NCBI GenBank assembly: GCA_051871515.1
Contig: JBJECY010000135.1
Coordinates: forward strand, 14,056 to 78,055
Length of the DNA: 64,000 bases
Origin: SFTJ01 sp051871515
Lineage (GTDB): Bacteria; Bacteroidota; Bacteroidia; Bacteroidales; Muribaculaceae
Reading direction: 5' to 3'
The position numbers and the translations under genes are program-made. Shown piece by piece: positions 9,457-18,230 of the stretch. Positions within the stretch are counted from its first letter, which is position 1. The number at the start of each line of letters is the position of its first letter. Below the pieces are notes generated by a model. The model worked only from the letters and a program-made list of their open reading frames with translations. It did not search any database and had not been told where the DNA came from.

Positions 9457-9464
9457 TATATTTG
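9457..9464 (+). promoter_or_regulatory. -7 box TATATTTG upstream of the malectin-domain gene
   Basis: TATATTTG matches the Bacteroidota -7 consensus 83 nt before the ATG at 9547. No well-spaced -33 box was found. Confidence 0.5.
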
Positions 9465-9546
9465 CAAAAGCATTGCCGCCGCGGCGCATAAATGGCGCAT
9501 GCCACACAATGCTCCATTGAAATAAACCATAACAAAAAACTCATAT

Positions 9547-12540
9547 ATGCATTGCAAACACATCTTAGCCATCATCACAATGGCAATAATGGCATTGGCG
9601 CAATTTGCTGCGGCGCATTGTCAAGCGGCAACCACTCAGCCTCAAGCCATCTATTTGACCTCATCACCCTCTGCCGTGGCGCAACTGGCTGCCAACGAAG
9701 TGCAGAAATACGTTTATTTGCGCACAGGCAAACTGCTGCCAGTGCGGCAAGGCTCGCAACATAATGCCAAACCGGGAATATGGCTCGCCTGCGACAGCAC
9801 ACAGCTCTCAGCCGAGGAATTTAAACTCACACAAGACACCGGCGGACTTCACATCACCGGCGGGTCTGATGTGGCAATGCTATATGGCGCATATCAGTAT
9901 GCCGAGTTGCTTGGCGTGATGTTCACGCTTCACGGCGACATCGTCCCCGACGAGCCTTTCACCGGCTCACTGATGCAATGCGGCAAAGGCAACTACTCTC
10001 CGCTGTTTGAGCACCGCGGACTGCTGCCATTCCACGATTTCCCCGAGGGCCCCGATTTATGGAGCGAGGACATGTATAAATCGTGCATCACACAAATGGT
10101 GAAGATGAAGATGAACTTTTTCTCGCTTCACACCTACCCTGCCATTGAACCCAACGTGTGGGTGGGACTTGCCGAGGATGTTGACCCCGAAGGCAACGTC
10201 ACTTATGCCTACCCCACCTCGCTTGCCTGCACCGGGCGCTCAAGCAGCTGGGGCTACTCGGCAATGAGCACACGCCACTACTGCTGCGGGGCATCGCAAC
10301 TGTTTACTGATTCCATCTATGCCAGCCCCATCTTAAATTCGCTCACGCATTGGCCCAAGAATCAGGAAGAAATGAATCTCATTTTCAACCGCACTGGCAT
10401 GCTCTTTGACCATGCTTTCTCGCTTGGTCACAATCTGGGCATGAAGTTCTGCTTGGGGCTTGAAACGCCATTAACCATACCAAAGGAAGTGTCTCAACGG
10501 CTTATTCAAAAGGGCTTCACACCAGGCAGCGATGAGGCAAAAGCCGCACTCTATAAAGGCATCTTCACCCGGTTGCAGCGCCGCCACCCAACCGACTATT
10601 TCTGGCTTTGGACACCCGAGGGTTGGACCTGGGGAACCACCTCGCAAGAATCGGTCGATGCCACCCTCAACGACGTGAAAACGGCACGAAACGCATTGCA
10701 AGAAATGGGCAATCCGTTTGGGTTTGGGTTAAGTGGATGGATGCTGGGTCCTGCCGACAACACCCGGCTATTTGACAAGCACCTGCCGCAGCCCGACTTC
10801 CTCTCGTCGCTTAGCCGACTGGTGGGTCAAGAGCGCATTGACCAAGGATACAGCCAATTGGCAGGCCACCGCAAGCTCATACCGCTGCTGTGGCTTGAAG
10901 ACGACCCGGCCCTCACCACTCCGCAATTTTGGGTGGGCAGGCTGCGAAGCGACATCGCCGAGAGCTACTCGGCTGGCTGCCGCGGCATTGTGGGCAACTT
11001 CTGGCGAACGCGCGCCATCGACCCCAACGTGATAGCCATGGCTCAGGCTTGCTGGGACCAGCACGAATGGAACCCCTACTTCGACCAGAAAATCACCTAT
11101 CAGCCTGCGCCCATCAACGATTTGCGAATTGGCGGCGTCGGCACCAACTATTACAGGCACATCAAAGGCACCGAGGACCAATACCTCTACAACACTCAGC
11201 GCTATGAGCTGCGCGGCTACAAGGTGAAAGTGCCTAACGGTCGTTACCGCATACGCTTCATGATGAGCGAAACGCGCTACGACAAGGCCGGCGAACGCGT
11301 GTTTGGTATTCGTATTCAGGATTCAACCACCATCAACGATATCGACATCTTCAGGCAAGTGGGTCGCGACACCTGTTACGTCATCACCTCCGACGAGGTT
11401 GAAGTGAACAACTATATGCTGAAAATCGATTTCTTGCCGGTGAACGGTCCCACATGCCTCTCAGCATTCGTCATTGAGGGCGCCACCGCCGATGCCAACC
11501 AGATAAAAGGCACGCCTTACAAGCGCAGCATCAACGTGGGCGGCGGTCTGTATAAGGACTATGAGGCCGACCTGAGTGAAACCGTGGGCAACAAACCGGC
11601 GATGCCTCGTGACCTTAGCACCGCTTCGCTCTATGAGAGCTATGCCACGGCATCGTTTGGCAAAGAAGTCGCCCATCAGATTGCTCAAATCATGGAAACG
11701 GTTGACGGCACCATTGGCAATGAGGGTTACAGCGGATTTAAGATGCCGCGCCCTGCCGGCTGGATTACTGGTCCTGGCGTCATTCAGCCCAACGAGACAC
11801 CTTGGCAACAGGAGCAGCTGCGTTACGCCTTCATCAACGAGCTTTATGCGTTGCGTCCCGAGGTGAAAGGCAGCGGCAACCTTGCACGCTACGACTATTG
11901 GCTCAACACCTTTGCGTGCCTGAGAACAATGGGCGAACTGGGATGCATGCGCGGACAAATGGATAAACTGATGCGCAACGCCACCAAGCAAACCGTTGAA
12001 TCGGAGGTGCTGCCACTGCGCATTGAGTTGGCGCGCAAATGGGAAGAACTGATTGGGCATCTGCTGCAAACCGTGTCAACAAGCGGTGAAGTGGGCACTC
12101 TCATCAACCTTGAGTCACAAACGCGCAAAACCTATGGCTTCCTCACCAAGTATGACAGCGAGATAATCAGCATCACCGGCAAGGCGCTGCCCACAGAGTG
12201 CCAGCTATCGCAAACCTACGAGCAAGCACCGCGGCTCATTGTGCTCAATCACCGTGAGCTGCTGCAACAAAACGAGGACTACATAATGCAGCTAACCGTG
12301 TTGGGCAAGAAAGAGGGCGACAAAGCGCCCGTGTTGCGCTATCGCAAACTTGGCAAAGGAAAGTTCACCGCTGTTGAGATGCAGCATCAGGGCGGCAACT
12401 GCTTCACCGCAACACTGCCCCGCAACATGCACGGCGCAACAATTGAATATTACGTCACCTTCACCCAAGGCAGCAACCAATACATCTACCCTGCCTCAGC
12501 GCCCGGCGTTTGCGGCACATGGACATGGCTTGGTGAGTAA
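9547..12540 (+). CDS. Large secreted glycan-active protein with malectin-like domain
   Basis: This 997-residue protein has a signal peptide (residues 1-28, hydrophobic with AAAHCQA). Its N-terminal 130 residues (SAVAQLAANEVQKYVYLRTG ... GLHITGGSDVAMLYGAYQYAELLG) resemble the alpha/beta domain that precedes GH67, GH115 and some GH20 catalytic domains. The central part looks like a TIM barrel, with KMKMNFFSLHTYPAIEPNVW and DYFWLWTPEGWTW. Residues about 540-660 (LRIGGVGTNYY, YELRGYKVKVPNGRYRIRFM, YMLKIDFLPVNGP) look like a malectin-type carbohydrate-binding domain. A beta-rich tail follows. It is probably a glycoside hydrolase of an unassigned or distant family. The substrate is unknown. The gene is divergent from the GH92 operon, which suggests a shared glycan target. 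Confidence 0.6.
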   Translation: MHCKHILAIITMAIMALAQFAAAHCQAATTQPQAIYLTSSPSAVAQLAANEVQKYVYLRTGKLLPVRQGSQHNAKPGIWLACDSTQLSAEEFKLTQDTGGLHITGGSDVAMLYGAYQYAELLGVMFTLHGDIVPDEPFTGSLMQCGKGNYSPLFEHRGLLPFHDFPEGPDLWSEDMYKSCITQMVKMKMNFFSLHTYPAIEPNVWVGLAEDVDPEGNVTYAYPTSLACTGRSSSWGYSAMSTRHYCCGASQLFTDSIYASPILNSLTHWPKNQEEMNLIFNRTGMLFDHAFSLGHNLGMKFCLGLETPLTIPKEVSQRLIQKGFTPGSDEAKAALYKGIFTRLQRRHPTDYFWLWTPEGWTWGTTSQESVDATLNDVKTARNALQEMGNPFGFGLSGWMLGPADNTRLFDKHLPQPDFLSSLSRLVGQERIDQGYSQLAGHRKLIPLLWLEDDPALTTPQFWVGRLRSDIAESYSAGCRGIVGNFWRTRAIDPNVIAMAQACWDQHEWNPYFDQKITYQPAPINDLRIGGVGTNYYRHIKGTEDQYLYNTQRYELRGYKVKVPNGRYRIRFMMSETRYDKAGERVFGIRIQDSTTINDIDIFRQVGRDTCYVITSDEVEVNNYMLKIDFLPVNGPTCLSAFVIEGATADANQIKGTPYKRSINVGGGLYKDYEADLSETVGNKPAMPRDLSTASLYESYATASFGKEVAHQIAQIMETVDGTIGNEGYSGFKMPRPAGWITGPGVIQPNETPWQQEQLRYAFINELYALRPEVKGSGNLARYDYWLNTFACLRTMGELGCMRGQMDKLMRNATKQTVESEVLPLRIELARKWEELIGHLLQTVSTSGEVGTLINLESQTRKTYGFLTKYDSEIISITGKALPTECQLSQTYEQAPRLIVLNHRELLQQNEDYIMQLTVLGKKEGDKAPVLRYRKLGKGKFTAVEMQHQGGNCFTATLPRNMHGATIEYYVTFTQGSNQYIYPASAPGVCGTWTWLGE

Positions 12541-12592
12541 TGGCGGCCTCGGCAACTCGCAAAGCCGTGTGGCGGCGGTAATATGTGATAAT

Positions 12593-12624
12593 TTTGGCTA
12601 TTTCGGCATTTCTGCGTAAATTTG
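12593..12624 (+). promoter_or_regulatory. miaB promoter
   Basis: TTTG (12593-12596) and TAAATTTG (12617-12624) are 20 bp apart. Transcription would start near 12631, after the in-frame ATG at 12622, so translation must begin at the ATG at 12658. Confidence 0.75.
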
Positions 12625-12657
12625 CACATCAAAAATGATTATCCACAATCAGTATTT

Positions 12658-14022
12658 ATGGAACAGATTAAACTCACATATACCCCCGAGGAATTCTCAA
12701 AGCACCTGTTTATTGAGACCTATGGCTGCCAAATGAACGTGGCCGACAGCGAAGTAGTGGCGTCAGTGATGAAAATGGCTGGCTACGGCGTGACACAAGA
12801 CCTTGACTCAGCCGATGCCATCTTCATCAACACTTGCTCAATACGCGACAACGCCGAGCAAAAAATATTCTCGCGCCTCAATCAGCTGCATGCGTTGCAG
12901 CGTCGCCGCGTCAAACGCCTGATTGTGGGCATCATTGGCTGTATGGCTGAGCGTATGAAAGACACGCTCATCAACAACTACGGCGTTGACGTGGTGGCTG
13001 GACCTGATGCCTATCTCGACCTGCCAAACCTCATCGCCGCAGCCGAGAATGGCGAGAAAGCCATCGACATTGAGCTGTCAACCACCGAGACCTATCGCAA
13101 CGTGATTCCCTCGCGCATCTCGGGCAACCGTGTGAGCGGATTCATCAGCATAATGCGCGGCTGCAACAACTTCTGCTCTTACTGCATTGTGCCCTACACT
13201 CGCGGACGTGAGCGCTCGCGCGAACCACAAAGTATTCTCAACGAGCTGCACGACCTTGAGGAAAAAGGCTTTAAAGAGGCAACCTTGCTTGGGCAGAATG
13301 TGAACAGCTACCGCTATGTTGCCGCCGACGGCTCCACAATAGGGTTTGCACAACTGCTCGCCATGGTGGCTGAGGCAGCTCCGCAGATGCGTATTCGCTT
13401 CAGCACGTCGCACCCAAAAGACATGACCGACGACATACTGCAAACCATCGCCGACCATGCCAACATCTGCAACCACATTCACCTGCCGGTGCAAAGCGGC
13501 TCAAACTCGGTGCTCAAAAACATGAACCGACGTTACACTCGCGAGTGGTATCTCGACCGCATTGCTGCCATCAAACGCATCATCCCCAACTGCGGCATCT
13601 CAACCGACATGTTCACAGGGTTCTACAACGAAAGTGAAGAGGATTTTCAACTCACATTGAGCCTGATGCGAGAAGTGGGCTTCGACTCGGCTTTCATGTT
13701 TAAATACTCAGAGCGTCCTGGCACTCTTGCCTCGCGACAGATGAAGGACAACGTGCCCGAAGATGTGAAAATCGACCGACTGAACCGCATGATTGCTTTG
13801 CAAAACGAACTTTCAAAAGAGAGCAATCTGCGCGACGTGGGCAAGACTTTTGAAATACTTGTTGAGGGATACTCAAAGCGCTCAAAAGACGATATGTTTG
13901 GCCGAACTCAGCAAAACAAGGTCATTGTATTCCCTGCTGGAAACGCAAAAGTGGGCGAATACCGCATGGCTCACGTCACATCGGCTTCTTCTGCCACCTT
14001 GCTTGGCGAACTTATCGACTGA
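12658..14022 (+). CDS. miaB: tRNA-2-methylthio-N6-dimethylallyladenosine synthase
   Basis: MiaB is a radical SAM methylthiotransferase that converts i6A to ms2i6A at position 37 of tRNAs reading UNN codons. The 454-residue product has the three parts of the family. The first is an N-terminal UPF0004 domain with FIETYGCQMNVADSE (C24), INTCSIRDNAEQK and GCMAER, which binds one 4Fe-4S cluster. The second is a radical SAM domain with GCNNFCSYC (C169, C173, C176). The third is a C-terminal TRAM-like domain ending GEYRMAHVTSASSATLLGEL. The start at 12658 follows from the promoter position. The gene is monocistronic, with REP-like repeats starting 130 nt after its stop. Confidence 0.96.
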   Translation: MEQIKLTYTPEEFSKHLFIETYGCQMNVADSEVVASVMKMAGYGVTQDLDSADAIFINTCSIRDNAEQKIFSRLNQLHALQRRRVKRLIVGIIGCMAERMKDTLINNYGVDVVAGPDAYLDLPNLIAAAENGEKAIDIELSTTETYRNVIPSRISGNRVSGFISIMRGCNNFCSYCIVPYTRGRERSREPQSILNELHDLEEKGFKEATLLGQNVNSYRYVAADGSTIGFAQLLAMVAEAAPQMRIRFSTSHPKDMTDDILQTIADHANICNHIHLPVQSGSNSVLKNMNRRYTREWYLDRIAAIKRIIPNCGISTDMFTGFYNESEEDFQLTLSLMREVGFDSAFMFKYSERPGTLASRQMKDNVPEDVKIDRLNRMIALQNELSKESNLRDVGKTFEILVEGYSKRSKDDMFGRTQQNKVIVFPAGNAKVGEYRMAHVTSASSATLLGELID

Positions 14023-14151
14023 TTTCACCACACAAGGCACTCGGCAAAATAGCTACGTCTCAAGCGGAGCATTTGGGGTAGCTCTCGCCGCTGTTTTGCG
14101 GCTGGAATGAAGATTATTTTGCTTATAGTTAATGCCACCGCATCGGTCGCC

Positions 14152-14737
14152 GGGCGTATTGCTATACTCCCTACAACAACTCATCACATTATTTGTTGGC
14201 ATCGCTGCGGTCGCCGGGCGTATTGCTATACGCCCCCAAAAACAACTCATCACATTATTTGTTGGCATCGCCGCGGTCGTTGGGCGTATTGTGATACACC
14301 CCCAAAAACAACGCAACACATTTTTTGTTGGCATCGCTGCGGTCACCGGGCGTATTGCGATACGCCCGAATCACACGCCAAAAACATCCGCCCAAAATCA
14401 CCCGCGTTGTTCGTTTCCCTGTAGGGGCGTATCGCAATACGCCCGAACCACACGCCCAAAAACATCCGCATTGTCAGTCCGCATGTAGGGGCGTATCGCA
14501 ATACGCCCACAATCACACGCAAAAACATTTGCCCAAAACCGCCACACCACACGCAATGTTCGGTCACATGTAGGGGCGTATAGCAATACGCCCGAAAACA
14601 CCAATATTTTGGATTTCACCGCAATAACACCCGGAATAATGTAGGGGCGTATAGCAATACGCCCGAAAACAACAATTCGGGAAATCCAACCACATCAAAA
14701 ACCTCGCTGCGGTCGCCGGGCGTATTGCCATACGCCC
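14152..14737 (+). repeat. REP-like palindrome cluster 1 (9 copies)
   Basis: Nine copies of a 20-nt palindrome, consensus GGGCGTATTGCNATACGCCC, start at 14152, 14216, 14282, 14348, 14425, 14489, 14574, 14645 and 14718. The first and third are decayed in the right arm. Copies at 14425-14664 have GTAG at the left foot, while the last has CTAC at the right foot, so both orientations occur. The first four copies are preceded by related sequence containing GCTGCGGTCGCCG or a variant. No open frame of quality is present. The cluster fills the 920-nt gap between miaB and the next promoter. Confidence 0.9.
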
Positions 14738-14740
14738 CTA

Positions 14741-14808
14741 CAATATTGCATTACTCGCCCAATCATCAACCCCGCTCAAAAATTTTATCGGACAGCAATA
14801 AAAATTTT
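14741..14808. repeat. Border repeat, copy 1
   Basis: A stretch of about 68 nt beginning CAATATTGCATTACTCGCCC and containing CCCCGCTCAAAAATTTT and ATCGGACAGCAATA. It is nearly repeated at 16351-16417. In both places it directly follows the last palindrome of a REP-like cluster and precedes a promoter. Confidence 0.8.
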
Positions 14809-14818
14809 TCTGATTTTA

Positions 14819-14850
14819 TTTGGTTTATTTTATAAACTTGTTTATATTTG
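14819..14850 (+). promoter_or_regulatory. Promoter of the membrane-protein/regulator operon
   Basis: TTTG (14819-14822) and TATATTTG (14843-14850) with a 20-bp spacer. The ATG lies 95 nt downstream at 14945. Confidence 0.75.
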
Positions 14851-14944
14851 CACCGAGTTTACAAAGTTGCGGTGCGCAAGCAGCTTTGCAACAACAAGCA
14901 AATAACCCCTTTTTATTAATGAATCAACAAAAAAATTTACCACT

Positions 14945-15574
14945 ATGGAAGAAAAAGAAATCAACTCACAAGAGAGCATTGAGTTAATCACCGCAATGAT
15001 TAACCGCACCCGTCATCGCCTTTGCCTTGGCGACGGCAACATAATGTTGCTTTGGGGATACTTGACCGTTGGAGTGGCACTGCTTGTCACCGTGCTGCTA
15101 CTCACCACACGCCACCCGGCAGTCAACTGGCTGTGGTTTTTGATAATGATTATTGGCGGCACCATCACGCCACATCTTGCTAAGAAAAAAGCCATCAACG
15201 TAGGTGCAAAAAGCCACATCGACGTAATCACATCGGGCATCTGGACCACTGTTGGCTATCTTTCGCTGCTGTGCATTGCCCTCTGCCTCTTGTTCATGCT
15301 CGTTTGGGGCAAAGACGCATGGGCAACCATGTTTATGCTGCCGCTGCTGATTGTGGGAATGGCCGAGACCATACAAGGCATTGTGATTAAAGAACGTTCG
15401 CTGATGGTGGGCGGTGCCATTGGCATGGCCGTGGGACTTTTTACCATGTGCTGCATAGCCACTCAAACAAAATTATATCTCACCTGGTTCATGCCATTGT
15501 TTATTGTGGCATTCACAGCAATGATGATTGTGCCCGGACACATCCTTAATCACAAAGCACGCCACCAAAAATGA
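14945..15574 (+). CDS. Hypothetical six-helix membrane protein
   Basis: The 209-residue product starts with a short acidic cytoplasmic segment (MEEKEINSQESIELITAMIN) followed by about six hydrophobic helices, for example NIMLLWGYLTVGVALLVTVL and FMPLFIVAFTAMMIVPGHIL. No catalytic motif is visible. Its stop overlaps the start of the winged-helix gene by four bases (ATGA at 15571-15574), so the two are translationally coupled. In Bacteroidota such small membrane proteins are commonly paired with a DNA-binding partner, which suggests a membrane-linked regulatory or stress role. That role is inference only. Confidence 0.7.
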   Translation: MEEKEINSQESIELITAMINRTRHRLCLGDGNIMLLWGYLTVGVALLVTVLLLTTRHPAVNWLWFLIMIIGGTITPHLAKKKAINVGAKSHIDVITSGIWTTVGYLSLLCIALCLLFMLVWGKDAWATMFMLPLLIVGMAETIQGIVIKERSLMVGGAIGMAVGLFTMCCIATQTKLYLTWFMPLFIVAFTAMMIVPGHILNHKARHQK

Positions 15575-15852
15575 AGACACTCGACCCCCTATTGCACTCC
15601 CAACTGCGACTGGCTGTGATGTCAATACTCATGAACGTTGAGGAAGCCGACTTTGTGTATCTAAAGCAACAAACCGAATCAACAGCCGGAAACCTGAGCG
15701 TGCAACTCGACAAACTTGCCGATGCCGGGTACATCACCATAGAGAAAGGCTTCGCCGGCAAGAAACCGCGCACCACATGCCGCGTCACACCCCAAGGCAA
15801 AAAAGCCTTCGCAACCTACGTTGATGCACTGCGCCACTACCTCAACCTGTAG
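15571..15852 (+). CDS. Winged-helix transcriptional regulator, 93 aa
   Basis: A single winged-helix DNA-binding domain of the HTH_34/MarR-like group. Helices cover LDPLLHSQLRLAVMSIL and ADFVYLKQQTESTAGNLSVQ, with the recognition helix in the latter. The wing follows as GYITIEKGFAGKKPRTTCRV, and a C-terminal helix may dimerise. No ligand-binding domain is present. The ATGA overlap with the upstream membrane-protein gene indicates one operon. The likely role is control of that operon or of nearby genes. Confidence 0.82.
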   Translation: MKTLDPLLHSQLRLAVMSILMNVEEADFVYLKQQTESTAGNLSVQLDKLADAGYITIEKGFAGKKPRTTCRVTPQGKKAFATYVDALRHYLNL

Positions 15853-15944
15853 CCCTAATATAACCAACGGCAACAGCTTCTCCCTTCCACAACATTATTA
15901 TTACCCCAAAGAGTGATGACACCACATTACCTCGTTTTAGGGTT

Positions 15945-16346
15945 GGGCATATTGCGATACGCCCATCCCTAAACCCCAAAACGAGACAACGATGTGAATG
16001 TTTGGGCGTATCGAATACGCCCAAACAAAAAAAACGAAACAACAACGTGGCATAATATCCACAAATATTTTGCATTACAACACATTACCCCCCCGGCACA
16101 CCGATTCCGGGCGTATTGCGATACGCCCCTACAACGTGGCATAATATCCACAAATATTTTGCAATACAACACATTACCCCCCACGGCACACCGATTCCGG
16201 GCGTATTGCGATACGCCCATAAAACAACGCAACACATTATTTGTTGGCCTCGACGCGGTCACCGGGCGTATTGCTATACTCCCTACAACATCGCATCAAA
16301 AATCACGAAAAACCACGCCGCGGCAACGGGCGTATGCAATACGCCC
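15945..16346 (+). repeat. REP-like palindrome cluster 2 (6 copies)
   Basis: Palindromes start at 15945, 16004 (19 nt), 16109, 16199, 16264 (right arm decayed) and 16328 (19 nt). Two of them end a repeat unit of about 90 nt that starts ACGTGGCATAATATCCACAA and contains CACCGATTCC just before the palindrome (units ending at 16128 and 16218). The same unit recurs in cluster 3. No gene is evident in 15853-16346. Confidence 0.88.
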
Positions 16347-16350
16347 ATAC

Positions 16351-16417
16351 ACGATTGCATCACTCGCCCAATATCCACCCCCGCTCAAAAATTTTTATCG
16401 GACAGCAATAGAAAAAA
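16351..16417. repeat. Border repeat, copy 2
   Basis: Begins ACGATTGCATCACTCGCCCA and shares CGCTCAAAAATTTT and ATCGGACAGCAATA with 14741-14808. It directly follows the last palindrome of cluster 2. Confidence 0.8.
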
Positions 16418-16456
16418 ACTAAATGTCATTAAAATTCAATGAATAAAGCCACATTA

Positions 16457-16524
16457 CTTGCAAATTGAATAAAAGATTTGTAAATTTGTCTTTACAATCA
16501 CCACGCAGAGCCCCCTTAGGGGGC
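16457..16524 (+). promoter_or_regulatory. Promoter and hairpin ahead of a gene-free stretch
   Basis: CTTG (16457-16460) and TAAATTTG (16481-16488) lie 20 bp apart. A strong hairpin GCCCCC-TTA-GGGGGC follows at 16510-16524. A second -7 box, TATATTTG, lies at 16724-16731. The stretch 16420-16869 holds no convincing ORF. It is either a long leader of the BspA-like gene or a separate small transcript. Confidence 0.45.
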
Positions 16525-16869
16525 AAAACTGATGGGATTTCACAACCACATTATGGGAAAGCGTTTACTTGACGCACTTTCTTGACGATTGAGTCCCCCA
16601 GAATTTTCAAATCTCAGTCAAGAACGCAACAAGCAGTAGATGCCTTATGAATATGTTTATTTTCCCCGATAGATGCACACGAGTGCAACCATACTAATAT
16701 TCATTATTGTTGTTAGGCCACTATATATTTGCTCGTTCTTATAAGATAGGCAATTCAAAGAGTCACCAATCGTGAGACGTGCAACAGGTACAGCCCCACG
16801 CTTTTCTTGAGCTAATACTTTTCGCACTTTGGGGGGCTATTGTGCACAAATTAAAAAAAAGAGATAATT

Positions 16870-18018
16870 ATGAGAAAAATCTACACTCAAATTCAACGTC
16901 AATTTGCGCTATTAGTGCTTGCCACAATTCCATGCTTGGCTTTTGCTGCAACAAAAATAGGTGACTTCTACTACAACCTCAATTCAGAGGATAAAACCGC
17001 CGAGGTCACTTATAAAACTCTTGGCATGACTTATTTCGATTCTACATATGTAATTCCTGAATCTGTTGAATACGAGGGCGTAACATACTCAGTTACTAAA
17101 ATTGGAGATAATGCCTTCTACAACTCAAGTTTAACTTCTTTGACGATTCCAACCAGCGTGGAAACAATTGGCGAATTAGCCCTTTGCTTCACCAAGAAGT
17201 TACAATCATTGACCATTCCTAATTCTGTGAAAAAAATTGACTATAGAGCCTTCTATTATTCTGGAATCACATCCATTGACATTCCTGACTCAGTAACAGA
17301 AATGGGTGAAGAAACCTTCTATTCTGCGTCGCTGACTTCGGTGACTTTTGGAAGCGGTCTCAAAACCATTCCAAACCGGTCTTTCCATAGCTGCACATCG
17401 CTGACCTCGATAAACATCCCCAATACGATTACCGAGATTGGCAGAGAGGCCTTCTCGAATTGCTCAGCTATTACTTCGATAAACCTTGGGGAATCGGTCA
17501 CCACAATTAGCCCTTACGCCTTTTCCAGTTGTTCCAGTTTTTCCACGCTGACTATTCCTGCCTCAGTGACATCAATAGGCGATAGAGCATTCGCTTATTG
17601 CACAAGCCTAACCACTCTGACCTTCAGCGGCTCCGACTCTGATTCTGATACAGAACTCACTTTTGGCACTCAAAGCTTCTATGATAACCCCAACATAAAA
17701 ACTATCTATGCAGCCCGCACCACACCACCTACTAGTGAATCAATAACTTTTCTGGAGGAGATTCTAAATGATATAAAGCTCTACGTGCCAACAGGCTGCA
17801 AAGATACATATTGCTCAGTCTATCCCTGGAGTCGAATCACCCACATTGAGGAAACAAACGATTTTGGCGGCATAGAGGACATCACATCCGACGACGTCAA
17901 TTCAAACCTTCCAATACGCTACTACAACCTCAACGGTGACGAAGTGCGTGACAACACCGCACCAGGCTTATACATTCGCGTGCAAGGCAACAAGGTCGAA
18001 AAAGTGTTGATGAAATAA
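16870..18018 (+). CDS. BspA-like leucine-rich repeat surface protein
   Basis: The 382-residue product begins with a signal peptide (to about residue 27, LAFAATK). Residues about 75-290 hold around eight LRR_5/BspA repeats of the form LTSLTIPTSVETIGELAL, typical of surface proteins that bind host proteins or other cells. A short Ser/Asp-rich turn (SGSDSDSDTELTFG) interrupts the last repeats. The C terminus (PIRYYNLNGDEVRD ... APGLYIRVQGNKVEKVLMK) resembles a tail found on many secreted Bacteroidales proteins, which may be a type IX-like sorting or anchoring signal. The gene is flanked by REP-like clusters on both sides and ends at its own terminator (18051-18098). Binding partner unknown. Confidence 0.85.
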   Translation: MRKIYTQIQRQFALLVLATIPCLAFAATKIGDFYYNLNSEDKTAEVTYKTLGMTYFDSTYVIPESVEYEGVTYSVTKIGDNAFYNSSLTSLTIPTSVETIGELALCFTKKLQSLTIPNSVKKIDYRAFYYSGITSIDIPDSVTEMGEETFYSASLTSVTFGSGLKTIPNRSFHSCTSLTSINIPNTITEIGREAFSNCSAITSINLGESVTTISPYAFSSCSSFSTLTIPASVTSIGDRAFAYCTSLTTLTFSGSDSDSDTELTFGTQSFYDNPNIKTIYAARTTPPTSESITFLEEILNDIKLYVPTGCKDTYCSVYPWSRITHIEETNDFGGIEDITSDDVNSNLPIRYYNLNGDEVRDNTAPGLYIRVQGNKVEKVLMK

Positions 18019-18050
18019 CATAACACTAACAATACATTTATCACAATAAC

Positions 18051-18098
18051 CATCGGGCGACAGACTACCAACAAACCTGCCGCCCGATGCCATCTTTA
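18051..18098 (+). terminator. Terminator-like hairpin after the BspA-like gene
   Basis: CATCGGGCG (18051-18059) pairs with CGCCCGATG (18081-18089), followed by a weak T-rich run (CCATCTTTAGC). Confidence 0.6.
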
Positions 18099-18230
18099 GC
18101 AACAACCCTCAGAAAGCATACAGCATTTCACCCCCTAATACACCATTTGGCAACGCGTCCTAATTATTTTCCTCTTAACGGAAAGTATTAATCAGCACCA
18201 CCCCAATCAACGCGTTAATGTGTCATGTAG

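Noticed and set aside
14107..14488. Open frames across the palindrome cluster (about 105-118 codons, both strands)
   Set aside because: They are made of the repeated palindrome and its flanks. The repetitive translation reflects DNA repeats, not protein repeats.
15994..16442. Open frames of up to 142 codons in cluster 2
   Set aside because: Same reason: they follow the repeat units and include the palindromes.
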